DNA of 61,271 bases from JBHENC01 sp051000345 (GTDB lineage Bacteria > Acidobacteriota > Blastocatellia > Pyrinomonadales > Pyrinomonadaceae), in contig JBPCOJ010000086.1 of NCBI GenBank assembly GCA_051000345.1, positions 1 to 61,271 on the forward strand, written 5' to 3'. The notes beneath the pieces are model-generated. The model did not search any database. It was not told the origin of the DNA and was given only the letters and a program-made list of their open reading frames with translations. Position numbers and translations under genes: made by a program. Below, piece after piece: positions 17,606 to 27,358 of the stretch. The stretch's first letter is position 1. Each line of letters opens with the position of its first letter.

Positions 17606-20068
17606 TCATTCGTACCGTAGTGCAATCATCGGATCGACCCTCGTCGCGCGCCGCGCCGGAATGAGACAGGCAAGCAACGCTACGCACGCGAGCAGCAGCG
17701 CAATACCGGCGAAGATTAAAGGGTCTAGCGCGCTCACATTGTAGAGAAGGCTCGCCATCACGCGCGTCAAGGCAAGCGCTCCGAGCAGACCGATGACGAC
17801 CCCGATGAGCGCGAGCGTCATGCCCTGCCCGATGATGAGACGAAACACATCCTTCGCTTGCGCGCCCAAAGCGAGCCGTATGCCTATTTCATGCGTGCGT
17901 TGCGTGACCGTAAAATTCATCACGCCGTAGATGCCGATGCTTGCCAAAAGAAGCGCGAGCGCGGCAAAGAGGCCGAGCAGCAGCATCTGGAAACGGCGCG
18001 GCGCGACAGACTTCGCCACGCGCTCGTCCATCGTCTTCACTTCCCAAATCAGTTGATCCTTATCAATTGATCTGATCGCGCCGCGCACGGCAACGGCCAG
18101 CGCCGCCGGATCGGAAACGGCGGAGCGCACGACTAAATCCATCTGGCGGTCTGGCGCTTGGAAAAACGGAACGTAGTATTCCGGCTGTTCTTTATCGTCC
18201 AAACTTTCGTGCCTGACGTTGCCGACGACGCCGACGATCTCGCGCGGCGGCAACGGTTTGTTTGTTTCATCTTCGAGGATGATGCGCTTGCCGCGCGCTT
18301 CTTCATTCGGGAAAAAGCGGCGCGCGAAAGCTTCGTTGATAATGATGACGGGCGGAGCATCCTTTGCATCTCGTTCGGTGAAGGCGCGCCCGCGTCGCAC
18401 GGGAATGCTCATCACGCGGAAGTAATCGGGCGTGATGCTGTAACTTCTCGCCGCCGTTCTCGCTTCGGGAGCGGCGGGCGGGCGGCCTTCGATGTTGAAG
18501 GTGTTGAATGTGTCGCGCAAGCCGAGGGGGAGCAGATTCGTCGCGCCGACTGCTTCGACGCCGGGCAGCGCACGCGTGCGATTAATCAGTTCTTGAAAGT
18601 ACGCGGCCTGCTGTTCGGGCTGCGGATATTTTATTCTTGAAAGCGGAAGCGTGACGCTCAACACGCGCGCCGCAGTGTATCCCGGATCGGTATCGAGCAG
18701 TCGCAGAAAACTTTTAATCAACAGTCCCGCGCCGATTAAGAGTATGAGCGACAGCGCGATTTCGGAGACGACGAGCAGACTGCGCACGCGGTTGCGCCGC
18801 GCGCCTTCCATCGAGCCGCGCCCGCCTTCCTTGAGCGATTCATTAAGGTCGAGTTTTGAAGAAGCAAGCGCTGGGAAGATGCCGAAGATGATTCCTGTGA
18901 AAGCCGAAACGAAAAGCGTAAAAGCGAGCACGCGATTATCCAGATTGATTTCAGCGACGCGCGGAAGGCTCGCCGGACTCGCCGCCACCAACAAATCGAT
19001 TCCCCACAGCGCGAGCAGCAACCCGAGCACGCCGCCCATGAAGGAAAGCAGCAAACTCTCCGTCAATAATTGACGCACGATGCGCGCGCGACTCGCGCCG
19101 AGCGCCGTCCGAATCGCCATCTCTCTGTGTCTGGCAGATGCCCGTGCCAGCAGCAGATTGGCGACGTTGGCGCACGTAATCAACAGCACGAACAACACCG
19201 CGCCCAAGAGCACAAAGAGCGCCGGACGAACGTCTCCGGTAACGTCTTCATGCAAGGAGATGAGCCGCGCGCGCCAGCCCGCGTTGGTTGCCGGATATTG
19301 TTGCGCCAAACGGCGCGCGATGGCGTCAATCTCTGCTTGCGCCTGTTGAAGAGTTGCGCCCGGCTTGAGGCTGGCGACGATTGTCTTGGATCGGCTATCA
19401 CGACTCTCCAAAGAAGCGGCGCTGGCACGCGCCGTTGCAGCCGTAAAGGAATCAAAGAAATCCGATCTCTCGGCTTGCACCGGAAACTTGAAATCGGGCG
19501 GCATGACGCCGATCACCGTCACGCTTCGCGCGCCGAATTTAATCTCGCGCCCGATGATCGACTTATCCGCACCGAAGCGGCGTTGCCACAATCCGTAGCC
19601 CAAGACGATGACGGGCGGCGCGCCCGCCTTGTCCTCTTCCGGCGTAAAGACGCGCCCGATGAACGGCTCTACGCCGAGCATCGGAAAGAGTTCGGCGGAA
19701 ACGTCCGCGCCGAGAACGCGTTCAGGCTCATCGCCGCCGCTTGTGAGCACGGTTCCGCTTTGGCTGTAAGCCGCGACGTACTGCAACGTCTGCGCTTGTT
19801 CTTTGTAATCCTTGAAGTCTGGATAAGAAAGCGGCGGCTTGTCCGTCAAGTTAGCTTCGGCGTTGCTCGTGTTCTGTGAATACATGGAGACAAGCTGCGC
19901 CGCGTTTTTATACGGCAGAGGGCGCAGCAGCACAGAGTTCACCACGCTAAAGATTGCCGTGTTCGCTCCCACACCGAGCGCGAGCGCAAGCACCGCTATC
20001 ATTGTCAGTCCGGGATTCCTCGCCAGCATACGCACCGCGAAACGCACGTCTTGCCACACTGTTCCCAT
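17606..20068 (-). CDS. ADOP-type ABC permease, copy P5
   Basis: An 820-aa permease starting MGTVWQDVRFAVRMLARNPG with an AAGGTG Shine-Dalgarno. The first core has LLITCANVANLLLARA (Thr for the usual Ala), the second has THEIGIRLALGAQAKDV, and the tail is RVDPMIALRYE (Arg for Lys). It belongs to the first sub-type. The 96-107 bp between it and P4 contain no gene; a secondary promoter or processing site for the distal part of the operon is possible there but not recognisable. Confidence 0.92.
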   Translation of the reverse strand: MGTVWQDVRFAVRMLARNPGLTMIAVLALALGVGANTAIFSVVNSVLLRPLPYKNAAQLVSMYSQNTSNAEANLTDKPPLSYPDFKDYKEQAQTLQYVAAYSQSGTVLTSGGDEPERVLGADVSAELFPMLGVEPFIGRVFTPEEDKAGAPPVIVLGYGLWQRRFGADKSIIGREIKFGARSVTVIGVMPPDFKFPVQAERSDFFDSFTAATARASAASLESRDSRSKTIVASLKPGATLQQAQAEIDAIARRLAQQYPATNAGWRARLISLHEDVTGDVRPALFVLLGAVLFVLLITCANVANLLLARASARHREMAIRTALGASRARIVRQLLTESLLLSFMGGVLGLLLALWGIDLLVAASPASLPRVAEINLDNRVLAFTLFVSAFTGIIFGIFPALASSKLDLNESLKEGGRGSMEGARRNRVRSLLVVSEIALSLILLIGAGLLIKSFLRLLDTDPGYTAARVLSVTLPLSRIKYPQPEQQAAYFQELINRTRALPGVEAVGATNLLPLGLRDTFNTFNIEGRPPAAPEARTAARSYSITPDYFRVMSIPVRRGRAFTERDAKDAPPVIIINEAFARRFFPNEEARGKRIILEDETNKPLPPREIVGVVGNVRHESLDDKEQPEYYVPFFQAPDRQMDLVVRSAVSDPAALAVAVRGAIRSIDKDQLIWEVKTMDERVAKSVAPRRFQMLLLGLFAALALLLASIGIYGVMNFTVTQRTHEIGIRLALGAQAKDVFRLIIGQGMTLALIGVVIGLLGALALTRVMASLLYNVSALDPLIFAGIALLLACVALLACLIPARRATRVDPMIALRYE

Positions 20069-20101
20069 CGCTTCACCTTTACGCCTTTCCTTAGAACAAA
20101 T

Positions 20102-22543
20102 TTATTCGTGCCGGAGCGCGATCATCGGATCGACCTTCGTCGCGCGTTGCGCCGGAATGAGACATGCAATGAGTGCCACGCACGCGAGCAGCAAAGGCAC
20201 GCCGACGAACGTCAGCGGATCAACTGCGCTTACTCCATAAAGCAAACCGGACATGACACGCGTCAGTGCAAAGGCCGCGATTAAGCCGACCACTGTGCCG
20301 ATGAGAGCCAGCAGCATTCCCTGTCCGACGACTAATCGCAAAACATCTCGCGGCTGCGCGCCGAGCGCCATGCGAATGCCGATTTCACGCGTGCGTTGCG
20401 AGACCGCATAAGACATCACGCCGTAAACTCCTATGCCTGCGAGCAAGAGCGCGAGCACGCCGAAGCTGCCGAGCACGAGCGCCGCCATGCGCGCGGGAAA
20501 GAGCGGGAGGTTCATGTGCTCATTCAGAGTTTTGACATCGTAGAGCGGCAAGTTCGGGTCTAGGCTACCGATTTCGCGTCGAATGGCGTGGATGATTGTT
20601 TGCGGATCAGTCGCAATTGTTCGCGCCACCAGCGTCGTCGTCGAATCGTAGTTGCGCAAAAGGGGGCGATACACGAGCGGCTGCGGCATTTCGCCGAGAG
20701 TGTTGTATTTGCCGTCGGCAGCGACACCGACGATTTCCCAGAACGGCTCCGTCGGCCCGTCGAAATTAAATCGCTTGCCGAGAGCTTCCTGCCCTTGAAA
20801 GAAACGGCGCGCGAAAGTTTCGTTGACGATTGCCACGCGCGATTCCTTTTCCTTATCGCGCGCGGTAAAGTCGCGCCCGCGCAAACCGATGTCCATCGTT
20901 TGAAAATAGTTGAGGCCGACTTTGTTCGGTATCACCGGCGGCAACTCGCTGCTATTCACGAAGGGCTGCCCTTCGATGTAAACATTCGTCGAATTGTAGT
21001 TGAGACTGAGCGGAAGATTAGTGACGAGCGTCGCCGATTGCACGCCGGGCAACGCCGCGACGCGGTCGACGACTTGCTGCTGAAATGCGCGCCCCTTCGC
21101 TTCGTCGTAGCCTTGCAACCCGACATCGAATGACGCGGCGACAGCATTTTCAGGATTGAAACCCGGACTCATCGAACGCGCATGTTGCAGGCTGCGCACA
21201 ATCAACCCGGCGCAGATGAGTAGTAATAACGACAACGCTATCTGTGCGGTGACGAGCGTGTTACGCAGGCGCGAGCGACGAAAGCCGCTTGCCGCAGTGT
21301 CGTCCTTGAGCGACGAAACCAGATTCGGATTCGAGGATTGCAAAGCGGGCAACAAACCGAACACGATGCCCGTTATCAACGACAGCAGAAATGTAAACGC
21401 CAGCACGCGCCAGTCAAGGCTTAAATCAAACGCGAGCGCGATGTCCATCGGCAGTTTAATCGCGGCCACCAGATCATTAATCCACACGGCAAGCAACAGG
21501 CCGAGCGCGCCGCCCGCCACCGAGAGCAACACGCTTTCCGTCAACAACTGCCGCACGAGACGCGCGCGGCTTGCGCCGAGCGCCAAACGTATCGCAATCT
21601 CCTTGCGTCGCTCTGCGGCACGCGCGAGCAACAAGTTCGCCAGATTGACGCAGGCGATCAACAGCAGCAATCCGACGACAGCCATCAACACTCCTGTGAA
21701 GCCGACGACGGCGCTACGAATCTCCGGCGTGAATAATCCAGACGGCAAAAGCTTGATGCCTCTGCCCCCATTTGCATCGGGATAGTCGCGGGCTAGTTGA
21801 GAGGTAATGGAATGGAAAGAGGCTTCGGCCTGCGCGCGGCTAACACCCTGTTTGAGCCGCCCCATCACAAACAAATTTGCATCGCCGCGTTGCGTGAGCC
21901 AGTCGCTGCCCGGCTCGATCTGCCCGGCCATCATCGCCGGTACCCAAAGCTCCGGCGCGTAAGCGACCTCCGTTCCGTTAAAATCTTTGGGCGCGATGCC
22001 GATGATGGTGAATGTATGGCCGTTAAGCAGCACAGTTTTTCCGACGATTGACGGATCGCCGCCAAAGCGTCTTTGCCAACTGCCGTAACTCATGACTACC
22101 ACCGGATGCGAGTTCGGCGTCTTGTCTTCTTCAGGTGTAAAAGTGCGACCGAGCGCAGGCTTGACTCCGAGCACATCAAAGTAATTGCCCGACACGACGT
22201 ATCCCCACAAACGCTCGTTCGCGCCGCTATGACTAAGGCTCACGGGAGCGAAGCGATAGGCAAGCAAACCCGTGAAGACTTCATTACGGTCACGGTAGTC
22301 CGTGTAGTTCGGATAAGAAATCAGCGTAACGTCGGACTGGCCGGACAGCGTGCCGTACACTCCGACAAGCTGTTCCGGCTGCGCGGCAGGCAAAGGCCGC
22401 AAGAGCACCGTATTCACCAAACTGAAGATCGAAGCGTTCGCGCCGATGCCGAGCGCGAGCGACAGCAACGCGACGGCGGTAAAACCCGGACTCTTCAACA
22501 GTCGTCTAAAACTAAAGCGCACATCCTGTATCAAAGCACTCAT
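20102..22543 (-). CDS. ADOP-type ABC permease, copy P6 (second sub-type)
   Basis: An 813-aa permease starting MSALIQDVRFSFRRLLKSPG. The frame extends to 22573, but AGGAG lies 7 bp before the ATG at 22543. It has the second-sub-type marks YPNYTDYRDRNEVFTGLLAY, the linker RLRNTLVTAQIALSLLLLI, and LLIACVNLANLLLARA in the first core. The tail is KVDPMIALRHE. Stop-to-start spacing to P5 is 33 bp. Confidence 0.92.
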   Translation of the reverse strand: MSALIQDVRFSFRRLLKSPGFTAVALLSLALGIGANASIFSLVNTVLLRPLPAAQPEQLVGVYGTLSGQSDVTLISYPNYTDYRDRNEVFTGLLAYRFAPVSLSHSGANERLWGYVVSGNYFDVLGVKPALGRTFTPEEDKTPNSHPVVVMSYGSWQRRFGGDPSIVGKTVLLNGHTFTIIGIAPKDFNGTEVAYAPELWVPAMMAGQIEPGSDWLTQRGDANLFVMGRLKQGVSRAQAEASFHSITSQLARDYPDANGGRGIKLLPSGLFTPEIRSAVVGFTGVLMAVVGLLLLIACVNLANLLLARAAERRKEIAIRLALGASRARLVRQLLTESVLLSVAGGALGLLLAVWINDLVAAIKLPMDIALAFDLSLDWRVLAFTFLLSLITGIVFGLLPALQSSNPNLVSSLKDDTAASGFRRSRLRNTLVTAQIALSLLLLICAGLIVRSLQHARSMSPGFNPENAVAASFDVGLQGYDEAKGRAFQQQVVDRVAALPGVQSATLVTNLPLSLNYNSTNVYIEGQPFVNSSELPPVIPNKVGLNYFQTMDIGLRGRDFTARDKEKESRVAIVNETFARRFFQGQEALGKRFNFDGPTEPFWEIVGVAADGKYNTLGEMPQPLVYRPLLRNYDSTTTLVARTIATDPQTIIHAIRREIGSLDPNLPLYDVKTLNEHMNLPLFPARMAALVLGSFGVLALLLAGIGVYGVMSYAVSQRTREIGIRMALGAQPRDVLRLVVGQGMLLALIGTVVGLIAAFALTRVMSGLLYGVSAVDPLTFVGVPLLLACVALIACLIPAQRATKVDPMIALRHE

Positions 22544-22553
22544 CTTCAAACTC

Positions 22554-24980
22554 CTATTCGTATCGAAGCGCAATCATCGGATTGACCTTCGTTGCCTTGC
22601 GCGCCGGAATGAGACACGCGAGAAGCGCTACGCCCGCGAGCAATAAAGCGACACCGATGAACGTCACGGGATCGGTTGCGCTGACGCCGAACAATAAACT
22701 GCTCATCACGCGCGTCACGGCAAAGGCTCCGATTAACCCTACGGCAACGCCGATTAGCGCCAGCGTCATGCCCTGTCCGACGACTAACCGAAGCACATCA
22801 CCAGCCTGTGCGCCGAGCGCCATGCGAACGCCGATTTCATGCGTGCGCTGCGCAACCGTGTAGCTCATCACTCCGTAAATCCCGACGGCGGCGAGAATGA
22901 GCGCGACGCACGCGAAGATGCCGAGCAGCGTTGTCGAGAGCCGCTCGGCGGCGATTGATTCGCTCAACACTTGCTCCATTGTGTTGACGTTATAGACAGG
23001 CTGATTCTTATCAATGGCGGCGACCTCGCGCCGGACGAGCGCCGTCATGCCCGACGGCTCGGTTGTTGTCCGAACCACTAGATTCATGCGATCCACCACG
23101 AGCGGCAGAAACTTGTCCGGCACTTGATTGAAGGCGAGATAGAGTTGTGGCTGAATGCGCTCTGTCGCGTCCACGCCGAAGTGCTTGACGTGCGCGACGA
23201 CGCCGACGATTTCAGCCGCCGGTATGTCGTTCTTCTTATCGCCCGCGATGCGCTGTCCAAGCGGTTCTTCGTTCGGAAACTGCTGGCGCGCGAAAGCTTC
23301 GTCAATCACCGCGACGAGTTGGCTGCTCTGCGTGTCATGCTCGTTGAAGAATCTTCCCTTCACCAGACGAATGCCCATCGCACGCAAATAATCCGGGCTG
23401 GTGATGTACTGCATTGTTTGCGGTTGCTTGCTTCGTTCAACCTCCGGTCTTCCTTCAATTGCAAACGAGGTGTCACTCGTGCCGAATAAAGGCAGTCCGG
23501 TTGAGAACGCAATCGCTTCGACGCCGGGTAGCACCCTTAATCTTGCGTCCAACTCGCTGAAGAAATTAGCGACCTTGCGTCCTTCGCCTTCTTTCGCCGG
23601 AAGCGCGAGTTGCATCGCCAGCAGCTTTTGTGGATCGAAGCCCGGATCAGTTGCGCGCAGATGCGTGAAACTTTTAATCAAAAGCCCCGCGCCGACGAGC
23701 AACATTAAAGAAAGAGCGACTTCCGAGACGACGAGCAAATTACGCAACTGCTTGCTGCCCGAACCTGTTGTGGCACTCCGCCCGCCTTCTTTAAGCGACT
23801 CGTTCAAATCGAGCTTCGAGGCTTGTAGTGCCGGAGCGAGACCGAAGACCACGCCCGTCAGTAGCGAAACGAAAAGCGTGAAGAGCAGCACGCTCGTGTC
23901 TAGATTGATTACCGCCGTCGCCGGAATACTATCGATGCTCGCGCTGCGTATCGCATCTATTCCCCAGAGCGCGAGTAGCAATCCGAAGACGCCGCCGAGC
24001 AGCGCGAGCAACACGCTCTCCGTCAAAAGTTGCCGGACGATGCGCAGGCGACCCGCGCCGAGCGCCGTGCGAATGGCAATCTCCCTTGAACGCGACGCCG
24101 CCCGCGCCAATAGTAAGTTGGCGACATTGGCGCACGCGATTAAGAGCACGAAACCGACTGCGCCCAACAGCACGAGCAGCGACGGCCTGATGTCGCCGAC
24201 GAAATATTCCTGCAACGAAGTGACGGTTGCGCTATCGCCTTTGCCGTACTGTTTCGCCAGACGTTTGGCAAGCCCGACAAGCTCGCTTCGCGCCTGCTCG
24301 ACTGTCACGCCCGGCTTGAGCCGCGCAATCGCATAGATGCCCGGATGACTGCCGCGCTCCGTCATCGTGTCCGCCTTCAAACCAATCGGCGCGAACACAT
24401 CCGTCGCCGTGCCGAAGCGATACGTGGGCGGCAACACTCCGACGACCGTATAACTTTCGTTGTTAAGCGTCAGTTGTTTTCCGACGAGATTCGGATCGGA
24501 GCCGAACCGACGCTGCCATAAACCATCGCTCACAACGCACACGCGCGCCGCGCCGGGACTATCTTCTTCCGGCAAAAATGTGCGCCCCATTGCCGGTTTG
24601 ACGCCGAGCAAGGAAAAGAAATTCGCCGACACGTTTCTACCCGGCAAACGCTCCGGCTCATTCGTGCCGGTCAAGTTATAGCTCTGGAATTGCAGCGCGG
24701 CGACGCTCGTAAAAACTTTATTCTGCTCGCGCCAATCAAGAAAGTTCGGGTACGAAATGGACATCTGCGGAATCTGCGGCGCGTCCTCCGACAGCCTCAC
24801 TAATCGTTCTGGTTCCTCAAACGGCAACGGGCGCAACAGCACTCCGTTGACCACACTAAAAATCGCCGTATTCGCGCCGATGCCTAACGCCAGCGCGAGC
24901 ACCGCAATCACCGTCACGCCGGGACTTCTCACGAGCATCCGAGCGCCGTATTTCAAGTCTTGCCAAAGCGTCATCATCAT
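22554..24980 (-). CDS. ADOP-type ABC permease, copy P7
   Basis: An 808-aa permease, first of the seven after the ATPase. Its ATG overlaps the ATPase stop in the sequence ATGA, so it is coupled directly to the motor gene and is the best candidate for that ATPase's main partner. It has the first-sub-type marks YPNFLDWREQNKVF, the linker QLRNLLVVSEVALSL, and LLIACANVANLLLARA. The tail is KVNPMIALRYE (Asn for Asp). Three successive ATGs are possible starts; the first is chosen for the overlap. Confidence 0.92.
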   Translation of the reverse strand: MMMTLWQDLKYGARMLVRSPGVTVIAVLALALGIGANTAIFSVVNGVLLRPLPFEEPERLVRLSEDAPQIPQMSISYPNFLDWREQNKVFTSVAALQFQSYNLTGTNEPERLPGRNVSANFFSLLGVKPAMGRTFLPEEDSPGAARVCVVSDGLWQRRFGSDPNLVGKQLTLNNESYTVVGVLPPTYRFGTATDVFAPIGLKADTMTERGSHPGIYAIARLKPGVTVEQARSELVGLAKRLAKQYGKGDSATVTSLQEYFVGDIRPSLLVLLGAVGFVLLIACANVANLLLARAASRSREIAIRTALGAGRLRIVRQLLTESVLLALLGGVFGLLLALWGIDAIRSASIDSIPATAVINLDTSVLLFTLFVSLLTGVVFGLAPALQASKLDLNESLKEGGRSATTGSGSKQLRNLLVVSEVALSLMLLVGAGLLIKSFTHLRATDPGFDPQKLLAMQLALPAKEGEGRKVANFFSELDARLRVLPGVEAIAFSTGLPLFGTSDTSFAIEGRPEVERSKQPQTMQYITSPDYLRAMGIRLVKGRFFNEHDTQSSQLVAVIDEAFARQQFPNEEPLGQRIAGDKKNDIPAAEIVGVVAHVKHFGVDATERIQPQLYLAFNQVPDKFLPLVVDRMNLVVRTTTEPSGMTALVRREVAAIDKNQPVYNVNTMEQVLSESIAAERLSTTLLGIFACVALILAAVGIYGVMSYTVAQRTHEIGVRMALGAQAGDVLRLVVGQGMTLALIGVAVGLIGAFAVTRVMSSLLFGVSATDPVTFIGVALLLAGVALLACLIPARKATKVNPMIALRYE

Positions 24981-25726
24981 GCCACCTCGAAGCCGCTTTC
25001 TCTCAATTCCTGTTTATCGTGTTCCGCCTGTTGCCCGTGTTCTTCTTCGACAACACGCCCGTCGAAGAGATGTATGGCGCGGTCTGCGTAGGCCGCGTAG
25101 CGCGGGTCGTGCGTCACCATGCAGATGGTTGCGCCGTTGCGATGTAGGTCGCGCAGGAGTTCCATCACCGCTTCGCCGTTCGTCGAATCGAGGTTGCCCG
25201 TCGGCTCGTCCGCGAGCAGCACAGACGGTTGACCGGCAACGGCGCGTGCGACGGCGACGCGTTGTTGTTGACCGCCGGATAGTTGGCTCGGCAAATGTTT
25301 GGCGCGATGTGCCATGCCGACTTTTTCGAGCGCTTCGGTGACGCGCTGTTTTCTGTCAGCGCCCGACATGCCGCGATAAGTCAACGGGAGTTCGACGTTT
25401 TCATAAACGGTGAGGTCGCCGATTAAGTTGAAGCTCTGAAAGATGAAGCCGACTTCACGATTGCGTATGCGCGCTCGTTCCGAAAGAGAAAGATCGGAGA
25501 CGGGCTTGCCGTTCAGCCAGTGCTGGCCTTCGGTGGGCGAATCGAGCAGTCCGAGAATCGAGAGCAGCGTCGATTTGCCGCAACCCGAAGGGCCTGTGAT
25601 AGAGATATACTCGCCGTTCTTGATGTCCAGAAAAGTTCCGGCGAGCGCGTGCGTTTCGACTTCGTCGGTGTAGAAGACCTTCTTCACGTCTTCGAGGCGA
25701 ATGAGTGGTTGGGCGGATGCGTTCAT
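24977..25726 (-). CDS. MacB/LolD-type ABC transporter ATPase 1
   Basis: A 249-aa nucleotide-binding subunit that powers the neighbouring permeases. Walker A is GPSGCGKST (45-53), the Q-loop region is FIFQSFNL, the signature is LSGGQQQRVAVARA, Walker B is VLLADEPTGNLDS, and the switch His is in MVTHDPRYA. The length and the intact D-loop Asp fit an active LolD/MacB motor. An AGGAG precedes the ATG. One such ATPase serves seven permease genes, so it is probably shared among them. Confidence 0.95.
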   Translation of the reverse strand: MNASAQPLIRLEDVKKVFYTDEVETHALAGTFLDIKNGEYISITGPSGCGKSTLLSILGLLDSPTEGQHWLNGKPVSDLSLSERARIRNREVGFIFQSFNLIGDLTVYENVELPLTYRGMSGADRKQRVTEALEKVGMAHRAKHLPSQLSGGQQQRVAVARAVAGQPSVLLADEPTGNLDSTNGEAVMELLRDLHRNGATICMVTHDPRYAAYADRAIHLFDGRVVEEEHGQQAEHDKQELRESGFEVA

Positions 25727-25747
25727 TATGTGCTCCTGAGTTGTCAG

Positions 25748-25835
25748 ACAGTGATCGGTGGGCAGTGGACAACGGTCAGATAATAAGGATTACGTTTTCT
25801 GTTTTTCTAAACTGTCCACTGCACACTGTCCACTG
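25748..25835. repeat. Imperfect inverted repeat between adaptor and ATPase 1 genes
   Basis: The 110-bp gap between the membrane-fusion gene and ATPase 1 contains CAGTGGAC (25763-25770) and two inverted copies GTCCACTG (25814-25821 and 25828-25835), with more partial matches around them. The RNA could form a long hairpin. No T tract follows it, so a pause, processing site or dispersed repeat is more likely than a full terminator. Confidence 0.5.
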
Positions 25836-25836
25836 A

Positions 25837-27093
25837 TTACTTCAATTGAATTTTATTGGCGGCGTCCCACTGCGAAGTGTCCGAGAGAATTATTTGATCG
25901 CCTTCGCGCAGGCCTTCCAAAATCTCTATCGTATTAACGGAGCTGCGGCCTAGTTTGACGTTGACGCGGGCAGCCGTTTTGCCGTCCGCTTCGAGCTTGA
26001 ACATCCCGACGGTGCTCTGTGCCTGACCGAAGGCGGGGCGGCCTACATAAAGCACGTTCTTCAGGTTTTCCAATTCGATTGTGCCGTCCACGCTCAAGTC
26101 CGGGCGCGCGCCCTGCGGCAGGCCGCCTTGAAGCGCGACATCGACGGTGACGGTTCCCTGCTGCACCGCCGGATCGATGCGCGAGACGCTGCCTTGAATA
26201 ATACCGTTGCGCGTATCGATGGCGACGGGCTGGCCGATTTGAATGTCCTTCGCTTGCGTTTCGGCGATCTTGAGTTCGGCCTTGAGATGTTGCGGCTCTG
26301 CGACGCGCGCGAGGTTCGTGCCGGGCGTGACTTCCTGTCCGACCTCGACTTGCATTTGCTGAAGCACGCCGCTCGTTCCGGCGATGACGCGCAGGCTGGC
26401 GACTTGCTTGAGCTTTAATTGCGAGAGCGCTTGAATCTGCGCGATCTTCGCTTGCTGCGCGGCGACCTGCGCTTCAATCGCTTTGCTGTTGACCTCTAAA
26501 CGCTTTTGCTCGATCTGCAAACGATTGGCTAAATCCGCGACGCGCACACGCGACAGCTTCAAAGAGAGCGCGGCGACGAGTCCTTCTCTGGCAAGTTCCT
26601 CATCTGTGTCGAGTTGAATTTTCGCTTGCTGGTAATCGGCTTTGACGGTGGCCGCGCCCGCCTGCTGGCCCATGCGCTCGCTTTCGAGTTTGACGCGTAG
26701 ATTACCCAAATCGGCGGCGGCGGCCTTCATTTGAAACTCCGCATCCAGCGCGGACTGCTGCAGTTCGGCGTTGCTCAATTCGATAAGCACAGTGCCTGCG
26801 CTGACGGATGTTCCGGGACGCACGAGGATGCGCTCGACGCGCCCCTGTGTAGCGGCAGCGATGATGCGTATGTCTTCGGGGACGAGCGTGCCAAGCCCGC
26901 GCACCTGCCGCAGCATAGAGCCGCGCTTCACCGTGTCGATCCAGACAGTCGAGCGCTCGACGCCGGGCGCGGCGGGCTTGAGGCGCGTCACGCCGTAGGT
27001 AATTAAAGACACGGCAACGACGGCGGCGACCGCGTAAATAATTTTACGCGCGAGGCGATTGCGTGCGGCGGATTTCGGGCGTTTTATATCCAT
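25837..27093 (-). CDS. Periplasmic adaptor (HlyD/MacA-type membrane-fusion protein)
   Basis: A 418-aa adaptor that would link the inner-membrane ABC exporter to the periplasm or an outer-membrane channel. One N-terminal TM (IIYAVAAVVAVSLITYGV) is followed by a lipoyl-like half (GRVERILVRPGTSVSAGTVL). A long alpha-hairpin rich in Gln, Ala and Leu (about 120-220), the second lipoyl half (VLQQMQVEVGQEVTPGTNL) and beta-barrel/MP domains complete it. The open frame reaches 27249, but the first 52 codons contain the sigma-54 promoter. ATG 27093 lies about 20 nt from the predicted transcription start. It is the first gene of the operon. Confidence 0.92.
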   Translation of the reverse strand: MDIKRPKSAARNRLARKIIYAVAAVVAVSLITYGVTRLKPAAPGVERSTVWIDTVKRGSMLRQVRGLGTLVPEDIRIIAAATQGRVERILVRPGTSVSAGTVLIELSNAELQQSALDAEFQMKAAAADLGNLRVKLESERMGQQAGAATVKADYQQAKIQLDTDEELAREGLVAALSLKLSRVRVADLANRLQIEQKRLEVNSKAIEAQVAAQQAKIAQIQALSQLKLKQVASLRVIAGTSGVLQQMQVEVGQEVTPGTNLARVAEPQHLKAELKIAETQAKDIQIGQPVAIDTRNGIIQGSVSRIDPAVQQGTVTVDVALQGGLPQGARPDLSVDGTIELENLKNVLYVGRPAFGQAQSTVGMFKLEADGKTAARVNVKLGRSSVNTIEILEGLREGDQIILSDTSQWDAANKIQLK

Positions 27094-27123
27094 TATGTTC
27101 TCTGACCAACTCTCAACAATATT

Positions 27124-27139
27124 AGCGAACGATGTGCCA
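27124..27139 (-). promoter_or_regulatory. Sigma-54 promoter of the exporter operon
   Basis: The minus strand reads TGGCACATCGTTCGCT (27139 to 27124) against the consensus TGGCACRNNNNTTGCW. The -24 GG and -12 GC have the required 10-bp spacing and only one T is replaced by C. The start would lie near 27112, leaving a leader of about 20 nt before ATG 27093. The operon's own NtrC-type regulator is the expected activator. Confidence 0.72.
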
Positions 27140-27211
27140 TTACCCTGTCGGATAAAATCTTCGGAATTACGGGATTTATCGTGGGCTGCTGAAAATAGAA
27201 GCGCTTTTGTT

Positions 27212-27225
27212 TCCCGAATTCGGGA
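27212..27225. promoter_or_regulatory. Palindromic candidate activator site upstream of the sigma-54 promoter
   Basis: TCCCGAATTCGGGA is a perfect 14-bp palindrome. Its centre is about 80 bp upstream of the -24 box and 105 bp from the predicted start, the usual position for an NtrC-type upstream activating site. A dimeric Fis-type HTH protein would recognise such symmetry. It could be chance, but the position fits well. Confidence 0.5.
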
Positions 27226-27358
27226 CAAAAACTTTTCGGAATCGAACAATGGTCAAACGGAATCAATGGCGGCAGGTAAACGCGATTTTCGGTGACTAGA
27301 TAAATTGCAAGAATATGATTTTCGTTGCTGCACGTTTAGTTGCGGCTGAGTTGCTGCC

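Noticed and set aside
20588..21133. Long open frames on the strand opposite the permeases (here 181 codons; others up to 311)
   Set aside because: They mirror the permease codons in a GC-rich gene, show no family likeness and lack Shine-Dalgarno motifs.
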